Positions 22,217 through 32,822 of a stretch of 64,000 bases of DNA are shown piece after piece. The notes below the pieces were generated by a model. It was not told the origin of the DNA and did no database searches. It saw only the letters and a program-made list of their open reading frames with translations. Origin of the DNA: Leucocoprinus leucothites (lineage: Eukaryota > Basidiomycota > Agaricomycetes > Agaricales > Agaricaceae); the NCBI GenBank assembly GCA_013368445.1, contig JAACJO010000008.1:1922001-1986000 (forward strand), written 5' to 3'. The first letter of the stretch is position 1. Each line of letters starts with the position of its first letter. Made by a program: the position numbers and the translations under genes.

Positions 22217-22297
22217 GGAGATATACTAAATCAATTCAGTCAAACACACATATCAGCTACACAACCTACCGTTTCCATTACTCCTCTTTCCTGCTAC

Positions 22298-25200
22298 ATG
22301 ATTTCGCCAATTGCCTTCACGTCTAACCATTTCAAACCACTCGTATATCCAAAGGAAATCTATGAAGTCTCGTTGTCAGCCCTACAGTCGCCGTCTATAA
22401 CAGTTTCGTCGTATGCTTACAAGAAAGTCGCTCACCGAATCAAGCCCGTTGCTACCACACTACCCGAAGATTTTCGTATCGTTCGCCGCATTCCGTCCAA
22501 CCCTCTTGAATCCCTTCCTATTCTTCCCTTCCATCCTCCCGAGTTTACTCCTGGCTCTCGCTATACACTCGAGCGCAAGTCTACAACACAGGTCAACACC
22601 GACGGATTTTTATGGCCAGAAGAGGAGAAGCTGGTACATCACCTTATCAAACTACAGGAGCTGGGATTTGCGTGGACAGAGGAGGAAAAAGGGAAGTTTT
22701 CGTCGGATTATTTTGACCCCGTTGTGATACCAACTATTGAACACGTACCTTGGAGTCTTAGGAATATTCCAATTCCTCCAGGTATCTTCGATCGGGTTGT
22801 TGAGATCATCAAGTCGAAAATCGCCGCCGGGGTTTATGAACCCTCAAATTCGTCATATCGCTCGCGTTGGTTTTGTGTGTTGAAGAAGGATGGAAAGTCG
22901 TTGAGGTTGGTGCATGACTTGCAGCCACTGAATGCGGTGGTCATCAAAGACGCTGGGTTGCCGCCGATGGTAGAGCAGTATGCAGAGTCGTTTGGAGGAC
23001 GTGGATGCTATGGGATATTCGATCTATTCGTCGGATTCGATCAGCGTGAGCTCGCACAGGAATCTCGGGACCTTACCACTTTCCAATCCCCTCTCGGCAC
23101 TCTTCGGCTGACGTCTATTCCTATGGGTTACACGAATTCCATGCAAATTCAGCACGGCGATCTCACCTTCCTTCTCCAAGATGAAATCCCTGACATCGCC
23201 GTTCCCTTTGTTGACGACGTCCCTGTCAAAGGACCCCCCACCCGCTACGAGCTAGGCCCTGATACCTTCGAGACCATCCCTCAGAATCCTGGAATCCGCC
23301 GCTTTGTCTGGGAACACCTACAAAATGTCAACCGAGTCATCCAACGCATTAAGCATGCTGGCGGTACCTTCTCTGCAGCGAAATCTCATATATGTGTCCC
23401 TTCTGCTGTTGTTGTCGGCCATCGTTGCACATACGAAGGCCGTCTACCTGATACTTCTCGAGTTCAGAAAGTTGTTGATTGGCCTATTCCCAAATCACTC
23501 ACCGAAGTTCGTGGTTTCCTTGGTACTGTCGGGACCATACGCATTTTCATCAAGGACTATGCTACGATCGCTCGTCCCCTCGTTCGTCTCACTAGGAAGG
23601 ATGTGGAGTTTGAGTTTGGAGAAGAGGAGTTGTTAGCTATGGAACGGTTGAAGGAGTTGGCGAAGAACTCACCTGCGATTCGCGCTGTTGACTATGCAAG
23701 TGGACGCGAAGTCATCTTGGCTGTTGATACCTCGGTTATTGCAGTCGGCTACATTCTGTCTCAGATTGGTGCCGATGCCAAGCGCTATCCATCACGGTTT
23801 GGATCACTCACCTTATCCGAAAGGGAGAGCCGGTATTCACAGGCGAAGCTGGAGTTGTTCGGGTTGTTTCGAGCGTTGAAAGATTGCCGGATTTGGATTG
23901 TCGGGGTGAAGAATTTGGTGGTAGAGGTCGACGCGAAATATATCAAAGGAATGATAAATAATCCTGATGTTCAACCCAACGCGACTATAAACAGGTGGAT
24001 CTCAGCTATCCTACTCTTCGACTTTCGACTACGCCATGTTCCAGGACACTCACACGGTCCCGACGGTCTCTCTCGCCGCCCAAGTGCACCCGAGGACCCA
24101 GATGATAGAGACGACTATGAAGAGTGGATCGACGTCGCGAATTCCTTTTTCTACGAGTCGATCCCTTCACAGCCATCATCCAACCTTCAAGGCATCCATC
24201 CAGTTCTGCCCCAGTGGATCGAATCGTCTAACACGTTCGGCATTGAAGCTCTGAACGCGCTCGTGGCTCCCGAGGATTCCCTATACAGGAGACAGCATAC
24301 GGCCGTTCCGACTTCGGATCGCACTCACACACCATTCCCCCATACGTCTCCTCACCCATCCGCTTCTACACCAGCTCTGGGAGTAGATCTAGGTCGCAAT
24401 CATCAATCATCAGCGTTCACAGTAATGAGTGGTAACTCACCAAGCCATCCCCCCACTACAATTCCACGGTCGGACAAGGCGAAGGCGAAGGACTTGGAAT
24501 TGAAGAAGATCTTCAAATTTTTGAAGGACCCGTTGATGCGAGTTGGGAAGGAGGCCGAAGAACTGAAGGAGTTGATTAGAAAGGCGTCAGGTTTCTTTGC
24601 GGCAGATGGAAAGTTGTGGAAGAAGGACTCTAGGGCGAAGCATAAGTTGGTTGTTGAAGAGGGCAAGCGGTTAGACTTACTACAGCAGGCGCATGACGAC
24701 CTCGGTCATAAAGGCATCTTCACAACCCGAGCGCGCGTCCTTGAACGTTTCTGGTGGCCATATCTCGACGACGATATTCGCTGGTACCTGAAAACTTGCC
24801 ATGAGTGCCAGACGCGATCCACACAGCATCTATACATACCTCCAACAGTCCCTGTGCCTCTCTCGCTCTTCCGCAAGGTATATATCGACACCATGCTCAT
24901 GCCAAAGTCGAACGGGTACCGCTATATTGTGCACGCACGGTGTTCACTTTCGTCGTATCCGGAATGGCGCATGCTGCGTCACGAAAATGGCCGCACGATA
25001 GGTTCGTTTGTCTTCGAGGATATCCTCTGCCGTTGGGGTGCCATTGAGGAAATCGTGACCGATAATGGACCTGCATTCATTGCTGCCGTTGAGTACTTAT
25101 CAAAGCAATATCGCATAAACCATATCCGCATCTCACCTTACAATTCCCGCGCAAATGGTCCAGTGGAACGTCGTCATCGCGATGTCCGGGAGTCGTTGGT

Positions 25201-25918
25201 CAAGGCAGCAGAAGGCCAGGAATCTAAGTGGACGGTTGTGGCACCGTCAGTATTCTGGGCAGAACGAGTAACAATTCAGAAATCAACTGGGTACTCACCG
25301 TATTTTCTTGCACACGGCACTGAACCGCTCTTCCCCTTTGACCTCTTTGAAGCAACCTATCTGGCCCCTATCCTCGCTAGTCCCCTTCCCACTGCCGATC
25401 TCGTTGCCTATCGCGCGATTCAGCTCCAAAAACGGCCCGAGGATCTTGCTGAAGCTAAACGGTGTCTCTTAAAAGCTCGGTGGGAGTCGGTCCGACAGTT
25501 TGAAGAAGCCCACAAGAACCTAATTCGCGATTTCAATTTCGATGAGGGAGCGCTTGTTTTGGTTAGAAACTCACGACATGATGGAGATATTGGCGGCAAG
25601 ACCAAGCCGCGGTATTTTGGTCCCATGGTTGTTGTGCGAAGAGTAAAGGGAGGGAGCTATGTGTTAGCAGAAATGGACGGAACGCTGTCCAAACTACGGT
25701 TTGCTGGCTTTCGACTAATCCCTTACCACGCTCGTGATCGCCGATCAGTTCCTCTCACGCGTCTCATCAACGATGACATCGACAAATTCGTCGACGAAAC
25801 TCACGAGCCCGATGACTTTTCGGACCGCTGGCGCGATATCCCCACTCTTAATATCGCTCTCCGCACTCGTTTGGCACCTGACGCGGACGTCAGTACGAAA
25901 AGAACCCCCCAGATGTAG
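22298..25918 (+). CDS. pol: Element 1 Pol: reverse transcriptase, RNase H, integrase
   Basis: 1,206 aa from the first ATG at 22298; the frame is open back to the slippery site at 22187, so a Gag-Pol fusion is likely. The reverse transcriptase spans about residues 165-400 with SRWFCVLKKDGKSLRLVHD and the active site FVDDVPVKG (F in place of the common Y). RNase H follows (ILAVDTSVIAVGYILSQIG, LFGLFRALKD). The integrase has a zinc-binding HX4H...CX2C (AHDDLGHKG, KTCHECQ) and D, D, E residues (IDTM, VTDNGPAF, PVERRH). A GPY/F-like module (RYFGPMVVVRRV) ends it; I see no chromodomain. The stop TAG lies inside the 3' LTR. Confidence 0.95.
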   Translation: MISPIAFTSNHFKPLVYPKEIYEVSLSALQSPSITVSSYAYKKVAHRIKPVATTLPEDFRIVRRIPSNPLESLPILPFHPPEFTPGSRYTLERKSTTQVNTDGFLWPEEEKLVHHLIKLQELGFAWTEEEKGKFSSDYFDPVVIPTIEHVPWSLRNIPIPPGIFDRVVEIIKSKIAAGVYEPSNSSYRSRWFCVLKKDGKSLRLVHDLQPLNAVVIKDAGLPPMVEQYAESFGGRGCYGIFDLFVGFDQRELAQESRDLTTFQSPLGTLRLTSIPMGYTNSMQIQHGDLTFLLQDEIPDIAVPFVDDVPVKGPPTRYELGPDTFETIPQNPGIRRFVWEHLQNVNRVIQRIKHAGGTFSAAKSHICVPSAVVVGHRCTYEGRLPDTSRVQKVVDWPIPKSLTEVRGFLGTVGTIRIFIKDYATIARPLVRLTRKDVEFEFGEEELLAMERLKELAKNSPAIRAVDYASGREVILAVDTSVIAVGYILSQIGADAKRYPSRFGSLTLSERESRYSQAKLELFGLFRALKDCRIWIVGVKNLVVEVDAKYIKGMINNPDVQPNATINRWISAILLFDFRLRHVPGHSHGPDGLSRRPSAPEDPDDRDDYEEWIDVANSFFYESIPSQPSSNLQGIHPVLPQWIESSNTFGIEALNALVAPEDSLYRRQHTAVPTSDRTHTPFPHTSPHPSASTPALGVDLGRNHQSSAFTVMSGNSPSHPPTTIPRSDKAKAKDLELKKIFKFLKDPLMRVGKEAEELKELIRKASGFFAADGKLWKKDSRAKHKLVVEEGKRLDLLQQAHDDLGHKGIFTTRARVLERFWWPYLDDDIRWYLKTCHECQTRSTQHLYIPPTVPVPLSLFRKVYIDTMLMPKSNGYRYIVHARCSLSSYPEWRMLRHENGRTIGSFVFEDILCRWGAIEEIVTDNGPAFIAAVEYLSKQYRINHIRISPYNSRANGPVERRHRDVRESLVKAAEGQESKWTVVAPSVFWAERVTIQKSTGYSPYFLAHGTEPLFPFDLFEATYLAPILASPLPTADLVAYRAIQLQKRPEDLAEAKRCLLKARWESVRQFEEAHKNLIRDFNFDEGALVLVRNSRHDGDIGGKTKPRYFGPMVVVRRVKGGSYVLAEMDGTLSKLRFAGFRLIPYHARDRRSVPLTRLINDDIDKFVDETHEPDDFSDRWRDIPTLNIALRTRLAPDADVSTKRTPQM

Positions 25919-26882
25919 AGATCGGACGTCGCGTGACGTCATATCACCGCCGTCACACGTCCTCTCTCTACTACTGATTAAGTCCTCTCCCTCTTCGACA
26001 ACTCCTCATCTACTAACCGATATCCCACTACCCTGGCAACAAACCGATCGTCAAACATAGCCGGCAACTATATCAAGACGACCCTGCAGATTCAACACTC
26101 AGTAGCCGCCGCTTACAGCCACTATCCCCCTCAACTTTCCCCTTCCCTCTTTCAATTCCACATGGCCCTTTCCTCTCTCCATTCTACACTTTCCTTTTAA
26201 TACTCGCTACGCATATTTCGCACTCGGCACCAACGCCTCAACGCAACCGAGTTAGGGCTTGTCATCCAACTGACAAAAGTCCGAATATTTAATGTTTGTT
26301 TTATATTCCCTTTTCCATTCCTCCTTTCTTTCTCATTCTAAAAATCTAATAAAATCGTCACTCGTGCTCCGGTACATTCGCTACCGCTCCGCTTCATTGT
26401 CTAGTCTAATAGTGTGGGTCTAAACGACCACATGGACCCTTCTCCCCACCTACTTCTCCACCACTAATACTCCTTAGAATTCCCTTTCCCTTACAAAATC
26501 TCGACAAATCGTCTCGTAAACTGCTCCTTCCTGCTCTCTATAGTCAGCTGCAGTATTGTAGATACTCATAGAACCGTAGCTTTAAATACTGCGATGTATT
26601 TCCGTTTTTCTTTAGTGAAATCTACCCCATCTCTCCGACTCAGTTTAGCTCTAAGTTTGAGCTTCTTAAGCATCGTTCTCACTCAAACCGGCTGCCCTCA
26701 TCATTGTTTCACTCCTCAGCAACGTCTCACGTCGTCGCACGAGCGCTGAGTTATTATATCAATTAAAAATCTCATTAAACGCATTTATTAATCAAACTAT
26801 CTATTTGGGTCAGAACCAACGACAGACGGACGCTGTCGTGCTCGCAACTTAAACCGCACTCACCTAGTCCACCTTCCCTTCA
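25914..26882 (+). repeat. Element 1, 3' LTR (969 bp)
   Basis: Same sequence as the 5' LTR as far as I can compare. The last codons of pol (ATG TAG) overlap its first five bases. Upstream of it I see AAAAGAACCCCCCAGA, not a clean polypurine tract. Confidence 0.95.
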
Positions 26883-27064
26883 ATACAATTTTGAATTTGA
26901 GCCTTAAGGTTTTGAGAAACCTGAGAGCAATGTTGCGAGGTTTAGCAAGGAGGACTCAGCCTCGTGACAACACAATGATTTCTCTTATCTAAGTATGCTC
27001 ACTCGGCGCTTGCCGAACCATCTAGCATCAACTGAGAACTCCCTGGCGCTACTCTTTCATATCC

Positions 27065-28176
27065 ATGGCAGAAGGTCTCATTCCTGTTTCAAACTTCAAA
27101 AGTGGTTTTACGACTTGCACAGATTTGCACGAGGATGATCGCGTAGTTGTTCTAGCACTCACCGATAGCACTTTAGGGGTTCACAAAGTGAATTCGGGAA
27201 CTACCCACAAGCTCGTGTGTCCACCTACTCCATCCGACGCATCTGACCTGCCACCCCCTAAGGAAGCATGGGAAGCATTTTACCCCGAAGGTAGCATCAA
27301 CCCAGGAGGCCCTAATCCTGGTGGATTTGGCTTTTATCTCTCCGGTCCAGAATCGTTCTCGAAACAGCTTCAAGGCGGGGCCCTGGAGGTCGTAATGAGT
27401 TATCGAATGATGCTTCAGACGGATTGGGAGTGGGTCAAAGGAGGCAAGCTCCCAGGATGGTGTGAGTACCCAACGTCACATTCCGTTCCGTAAGACTTAT
27501 TCCAATACATAGTTGGCGGCGTTGGCAATCTCGCGTACAGTTGTACTGGTGGTCGGCAGGACCAGAGATGCCAATGCTTTGATATCCGGCCGATGTGGCG
27601 GTGAGAGATGTAATAGGGAAACTCAGCTTCCTATTGACGGTTAGCAGGACTTCTGGATTAGGAGAACTTTATACGTATCTTCCCTTGACTGACGAAAATG
27701 AAGAAATCCTGAAGAAAATCCCTCCGAAATTCGTTGGAAATCCGAAATACGGGCTTTCTGTTGGCAGGGGTGCCTACAAATGGCAAAAGGCAGTCGGAAA
27801 TTGGGTTTCTGTTGCCTGTAGGATTAAGCTGAATGACGTTGGTCATACGAACGGTATCAACTTCTCGCATAATCCTTCACAAAACCAATAGGACTGACCC
27901 TCGAATCTGCGAATCTCTGTAGGCGAGGTTGAGCTTTGGATCGATGGAGAGTCGGTTATTCGCGGTGACGGGCTCCTCTTTCGAGAATCTGATCAATCTA
28001 TCATCAAGGGCATGCATTTCCAAACGTTTTTTGGAGGTCAGTTCCCCGTTCAGCCTTCTCAGAGTCAATGACACTTAGTGTGGTTGCCGTGTTGTTTAGG
28101 GCATGAGAAAGATTGGGCTTCTCCGAAAGACCAAAGGGCATGGTTTGCGGATATAACTGGTGTCATCATAAGATGA
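27065..28176 (+). CDS. Intact glucuronan/alginate-lyase-like polysaccharide lyase
   Basis: Five exons: 27065-27461, 27513-27600, 27648-27853, 27923-28036, 28100-28176; total 882 nt, 293 aa. All junctions are GT-AG and keep frame. The pattern matches the fungal polysaccharide-lyase family 14/20-like fold: LSGPESFSKQLQGGALEVVMS, GGKLPG with FGGVGNLAYSCTGG, GRGAYKWQKAVGNWVSVACR, GEVELWIDGESV, HFQTFFGG, and the ending DWASPKDQRAWFADITG. Enzymes of this group cut uronic-acid polymers by beta-elimination. I see no signal peptide at the chosen ATG, which is odd for such an enzyme; an upstream exon might have been cut off by the retrotransposon 182 nt before it. The substrate is not deducible from sequence alone. 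Confidence 0.85.
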
Positions 28177-28805
28177 TACTGACAATGGCACATACTGCCT
28201 GTAATACGGCAAGGTTGGTCAAGTCAAATGTCCATGATCTCCGTTGAATCAAAGTCATGTATCGAGAATATGTAGGTCAAAGAATGTTGGTAATTAATGG
28301 CATCGCCGTTATCGTTATTTCCATACTGTTTTCGGCTAATCGCGAAGGTCGGCCATTCCGCACTCTAAATGATCCTTCTCTACTCGAGGAGCACTATCCC
28401 GTTACTACAACACTACGTTGTCCTCCCTAAACCGATCACACATCGTTTTATTCGAGTCACTTGGTTCTACTATATCGGTCCTGACAAACATGGGGAGTCA
28501 GTACTGGTGACGATGGTTATGTGGTGAAGGTAAGTTTAATAGCTGAGTAGGCCGTAAGGCGGTTTTCTTGTGTTGTACAGGGCGGTCGATAAAACCTTGC
28601 TGTTGAAAAGAGGGATCACATCAGCACAGGAATCACCGCATTTGTTGCCCTGCGGGGTTGGGGGGTGGGGGGTTGGCGCGAATATCACAAGTGTGAGCGA
28701 ATTGTAGGAATACCGATCCCCAGGTCCCAAGAATAAAGCAACCTCGTCCTAAACTCGTAGCGAATCCGCTGAACGCGGTCCAAGAATCGAAAGAGGGAAA
28801 GCTAC
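27260..28805. repeat. Lyase module (module P), copy C
   Basis: Inverted partner of 11872-13400. Homology goes past the lyase stop through about 600 nt of non-coding DNA to GAGGGAAAGCTACAT near 28805 (reverse of ATGTAGCTATCCCTCTTC near 11870). About 30 nt later the lectin tail fragment begins. Confidence 0.78.
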
Positions 28806-28837
28806 ATACAACTTTGGACGCAGGGCCTCTGGTCCAA

Positions 28838-29070
28838 CTCAGGCGTAAATTATTGTCCTGGGGCTAGAGCCGGTGTTGATGACCTCGGAGATTGCGCCAG
28901 ATACGTTTTACTGTTGTGAATGGCGCTGCGTTGAATGAAGATTGTACGATTATTACAGTAGTAGGAATGTGAGGGGGCTGTTTGATGATTTGCAGAGTGT
29001 CTTGTAGATACGAAAGAAAAACGATCGAAGCGGATATCCAATGTCCTCTTGCCCAAGTACCAAAGGTAAA
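28838..29070 (+). pseudogene. 3' tail of a third lectin gene copy
   Basis: The plus strand reads AGGGCCTCTGGTCCAACTCA (28825-28844) and matches the end of lectin copy A. It continues through the 3' flank (TTGTGAATGGCGCTGCGTTGA and the CTTGTAGATACGAAAGAAA block). Only about the last ten codons of coding sequence remain, with a stop after PTQA. Signal peptide, first lobes and promoter are gone. Confidence 0.82.
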
Positions 29071-29364
29071 AGTCTGTAGGGAATGATAGTGTACGCCCCG
29101 CTACAGAGTTGAAGGCTACTTGATACTTCTAGCAGAGTATCACCTCCTAACGTCGTCGCAGATGCATTGAAGTGTAGGAAGAAGCCCAGCGAGTCATTGC
29201 CGCTGGAATTTAATTTTGGTTTATTTGTCGTAATCTGTAGGCCAAGAATAGCTTAGCGCAAAAATCCTCGAAGCTACCCCACGCTCCAGTAACACACTTT
29301 AGGCGCCATTGTTCTCTACTCCTCCTTCCTTCCTCACCTAACTTATTCTAACTGAGATTGAGGC

Positions 29365-29767
29365 ATGGGGTCTCCGTTTTCCTTCGTGAGCAGCTGGTGC
29401 TGTGAGTCGCAATTTCAATCGGTCTGCTCCCATTTTAGTGACTTCCTAATTGGTCTAACCTCTCTTCCTTCCACCTTGCTGCGACCCGACCTCCTCAGGC
29501 TGTTTCAACAGCGATGGAGATGAAAAGGATGATAACTCCAAGGAGTATCGAGTGCCTAGTATCCGTGGCTCGAAGGACGCCGGGCGCCCAACTGTCAACG
29601 AGAAGAGCAATGGCCAGATGCAACCGACACTCCCTCCACTGCCAGAGCTACGACCATTGGAGCCTTTAGAGCCTTTCAAAGAATTGAAGTTGAATACCGG
29701 TACAAGCTCTAATGGAGCTCTGCTGAAAGGACAGGAGGATGACGATGGTTCGGCGTCAAAGTCGTGA
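29365..29767 (+). CDS. Small protein with N-myristoylation and palmitoylation-type motif
   Basis: Two exons, 29365-29401 and 29499-29767 (97-nt intron with GTGAGT donor and CTCAG acceptor), giving 101 aa. The N-terminus MGSPFSFVSSWCCCF fits the N-myristoylation rule (Gly2, Ser6) and is followed by three cysteines, formed in part across the splice junction, as in dually acylated membrane proteins. The rest is acidic and hydrophilic (DGDEKDDNSKEY), with a repetitive Pro/Leu/Glu stretch (LPPLPELRPLEPLEPF), and is probably disordered. No catalytic domain is visible. It may be a small adaptor anchored to the plasma membrane, but that is inference. The signal depends on the splice model being right. 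Confidence 0.6.
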
Positions 29768-32760
29768 GAGAGGGCTGTTCAGACTCAGTAAGCCGCTCGA
29801 GCCCACCTGTCCATTTTTTGCTCTGATCTAGAACAGGGACAGTAGATGAAATCAAATCACACGCTCGTTCAAACATTCATCTCCTCTCTACAATTACTTG
29901 CTCCCCCTGCACTGTACACTCTCTTTTCCTTCTCCCTTGCAATGTCGAATCTTCGCTTCTATTTGCCTATCTGGACAATCGTCTTTGGTACACTGATTCT
30001 TTCTAGTCAATAGCTTTCCGAACTGCATAATACCCTTTCTTTCATACCTTGGGATATGTTTAGTAAAATGTGATGATCGAATAAGTTCTCAGGTATTCTT
30101 AAGGGTCGAAAAACACAATTTCGACTTGGCTTTTGACTTAAATATAGGGTGGACGGACCAGCCTAAGCAGAGAAGAGCCCACCGCGTGGATGTTCCGCAC
30201 AATTCAGGATTGCTATCCGTAATGCTAGCCAGTCTATTGTGCGAAGCTCAGCTTACATCCTGGCTTTGTTGTAGGGTCCGCCGATGTAGAAAGATTTCTC
30301 ATCTATACACCGAACAAGGCGGAGATGATGAGCCGATGTTAGTTCAGCGAAATATTCATGCTACGAGCAGTATCGAGGGCGGGTGAGAAGTAGTTCTGGG
30401 ATTCGCTGGGGTGAAATGGAAGTACGAAGCTGCGCGCGACGCGGTTTCGTGAGAAGACAGCTTGTCCTCCCCGCGCAAAGATACGGATTTGTTCCTTAAT
30501 TGATTTTCCTATCCTGCGTCCATCCCATTTACACCCACACCGGCCCGGGCTTTATACGTTGACTTTAGTCATCTGAGTATAATTATGAAGTGAACCGGAA
30601 AAATAAAATGAACGGACGGCATTCATCATGCGATCTTCTTGCGTTCTCATTGTTCCTCGCGCCAGTAGAGCGAACGAAAAGAAAAGTTCTCGAGTAAGGA
30701 TCCTGCTTGATCCTGCTTCATCGGCGAGAGACGCCGCTTCATTCCTAGAAGTGAACTCAAATAGGAAGAATTTGTTGCGCCGAGACGGCTCCTTAAAGGT
30801 AACATCGCCATTGCTTGACGATAGCTCCGACAGCTGGGCTTGACTCTCACAGTACGAGTTTTGGTCGTCATCAGCAAGAATGCTCGCTGTCCCGGTAAGG
30901 GTTATGCTGCGGATATCCCCTAGGACTCGCTTGCGTTCAGTTTATATCTGATGACCACATGGTGACTACAGCCCTAAGCTGTGGCCGAGCTTGATGTTTC
31001 TATGCCTCTGACCCTGACGGTTACTTGAATGCTTATGTGAAATGTGAGAGTGGATAGTTGAGCTGAGATTGGCCCAAGGAACGGCGACGAACAGAGGTTG
31101 ATGGATTGATGCAGTATCGGTTCCGAAAAGTCGGTATTCTCACAGGCGTTCGAAGTTCCTGATAAGATATCCGGTATGCTGAGAAGTTGTCGTATTGATT
31201 CGTCATGATAGGGTTCGAATACATGTGGCAGCGGTAATCTTTGCGCAGTACTCCAGGCTTCGTACTGGGTTAAATTAGAGGGGGCAATGTCTACGACTCA
31301 AGGGAATCAGGATGCTTATCAGATATGGTTACCGTCAAACGGAGTTCAATTCTGGAGCTAGATCTTTGTTTCGGAGATTGAACTTACAAAGGCGACAATT
31401 TGATGTAGTACTGGAAAATGACTCTACCAGCCGTAGGAACTGGAAGCGCACGTTTCATCGTTCCTCCGTCTTCCTCTCACTGCCCAAGTGGGTGCTTACC
31501 GATTACGACGGCATGATCCTCCTATCTCATCTACCCTTCAAGCGCCCCAATGCTCTTCCAACTTCGCTGACAATCATATCATTCTTGGGTCCTTGAAACA
31601 AAGCTCATGATTGATTCTCCACCCTCGACATGAGAAGAATTGCCTCATATTACGCTATCATGCAATATCCATATCACGACAAAAGGGCTTAATGCCAACG
31701 GACTAGTCCCTTAAGCTTCTCTCTTCTCTTTTCCTCGGTGCATGAATGGAGTAAACCAACACTCGGAACGCACGGTCTCCTGCCTTCCCCTTGACGTACT
31801 TCTCCCTCGATATGACAGGTTCTTTCCTCGTGGTACAGCAAACAAAACGGAATTTATTATTATCAACTCTACAGCTAGTCGTTCGTGTCTTCCCAAGCTA
31901 TTACAGTTATGCTGCGCTGGTGACAAGCAGCGGCGCTTGTGTGGCAGTTACACTGGGGCTCGCACTGTAGACAGGTATGCTCTTTAATATCCCGTCTCTC
32001 CCTGAGCATTGATGAGAGACTTACGTCCAAACAATCGTGGATGTTGCTTGAACTATGAATGGGGATTTTTCAACCAGCTTTTGGTAGACCTTCTCTTGTG
32101 TGAATACAGGAGGAGCCTATATAATGGTTCAACTCTCGAATGCATTCCACGTTAAGAGAGTGTGCTTACTGCTGCTACGACGGTGGTAAAAAGGAGTCCA
32201 AAAGCGATGATAGTCTTAGAGAACATTGATACTGATGGTGAGTTCCAACTCACGATACCGGACACCTCGCCTTATAACCTTTCAGCTTCGTTCTTTCTCC
32301 TTTTACTTCGGAAAGGTACCATTGGAGGATACGCACGATCATCGGTGCGCCTTCCCATGAAATGTTCGGCTTTAGCGACGCAATCGCTGAGACAGATATA
32401 TCTTCTTCGCAGGCATTAATCTTCACTGAGTTCTCCGTGCCTCGTGCTCTCGTTTCATCCTTTATGGAAATTTGTGTGTGGCCGTGGCTATTCGCCGAAC
32501 GCTTGCGCGGTCTCATATCTACAAGAAATCCCCATCTGTTGTTCCAGATATCCGAGTGAGCCGGTTTTCAATAGGATTGCTTTTCAAGAGAAGGCATCTA
32601 ACGCCGTTTTTTCAGGCACCGTTCCCTCCGGGATACCCACGCTTTTTGAAGCTGTCCTTGTCCATCTCTGACTGGAACACCCTTTCTTGCAAATGAATCT
32701 AAGATAGGATGCACGAATTATCTCCAAGGGTAAGTTGAGCGAAGGGAAGGATGAGGTTTA
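29768..32760. other. Three kb without a supportable gene
   Basis: Only short ORFs occur, none with recognisable motifs. The longest candidates (30126-30386, 31312-31596, 31742-31987, 32162-32419, all plus) have no signal peptide, domain or paralogue here. A spliced gene could be hidden at 32160-32700, where several overlapping frames are open, but I cannot build a convincing model. Confidence 0.5.
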
Positions 32761-32765
32761 CCGAC

Positions 32766-32772
32766 TATAAAG
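32766..32772 (+). promoter_or_regulatory. TATA box of the laccase gene
   Basis: TATAAAG lies 57 nt upstream of the laccase ATG, within a compact leader. Confidence 0.6.
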
Positions 32773-32822
32773 CACCCTTCCAAAACACCTCAACTTCAGC
32801 GGACTTGACCACACTTCCAGCC

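Larger units (their letters stand above)
18656..26882 (+). mobile_element. Element 1: complete Ty3/gypsy LTR retrotransposon
   Basis: 8,227 bp. Two 969-bp LTRs (18656-19624 and 25914-26882) begin TGTAGAGATC and end CCCTTCA; line by line I see no difference between them. The flanks read AATAC before and ATAC after the element, a 4-bp target duplication if the LTR ends in CA, or 5 bp (AATAC) if it ends in TTC. Internal order is primer-binding site, Gag with zinc knuckle and protease, then RT, RNase H and integrase in the -1 frame. RT before integrase makes it Ty3/gypsy type. All ORFs are open, so it is potentially active. Its 3' LTR ends 182 nt before the lyase ATG. Confidence 0.96.

Noticed and set aside
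28440..28730. Possible exon pair downstream of the lyase gene, conserved with 12.06-12.24 kb
   Set aside because: Sequence is alignable but the frames differ and contain stops in both copies; conservation is explained by the module duplication.
30176..30188. GAGCCCACCGCG, a 12-nt match to the retroelement primer-binding site
   Set aside because: No LTR, gag or other retroelement sequence is visible around it; may be chance or too old to recognise.
31195..31225. GGGTTCGAATAC, like a tRNA T-arm
   Set aside because: No acceptor stem, D-arm or anticodon arm can be folded around it.
32162..32700. Several overlapping open frames that might be exons of a gene upstream of the laccase
   Set aside because: No splice combination gave a convincing protein and no family was recognised.
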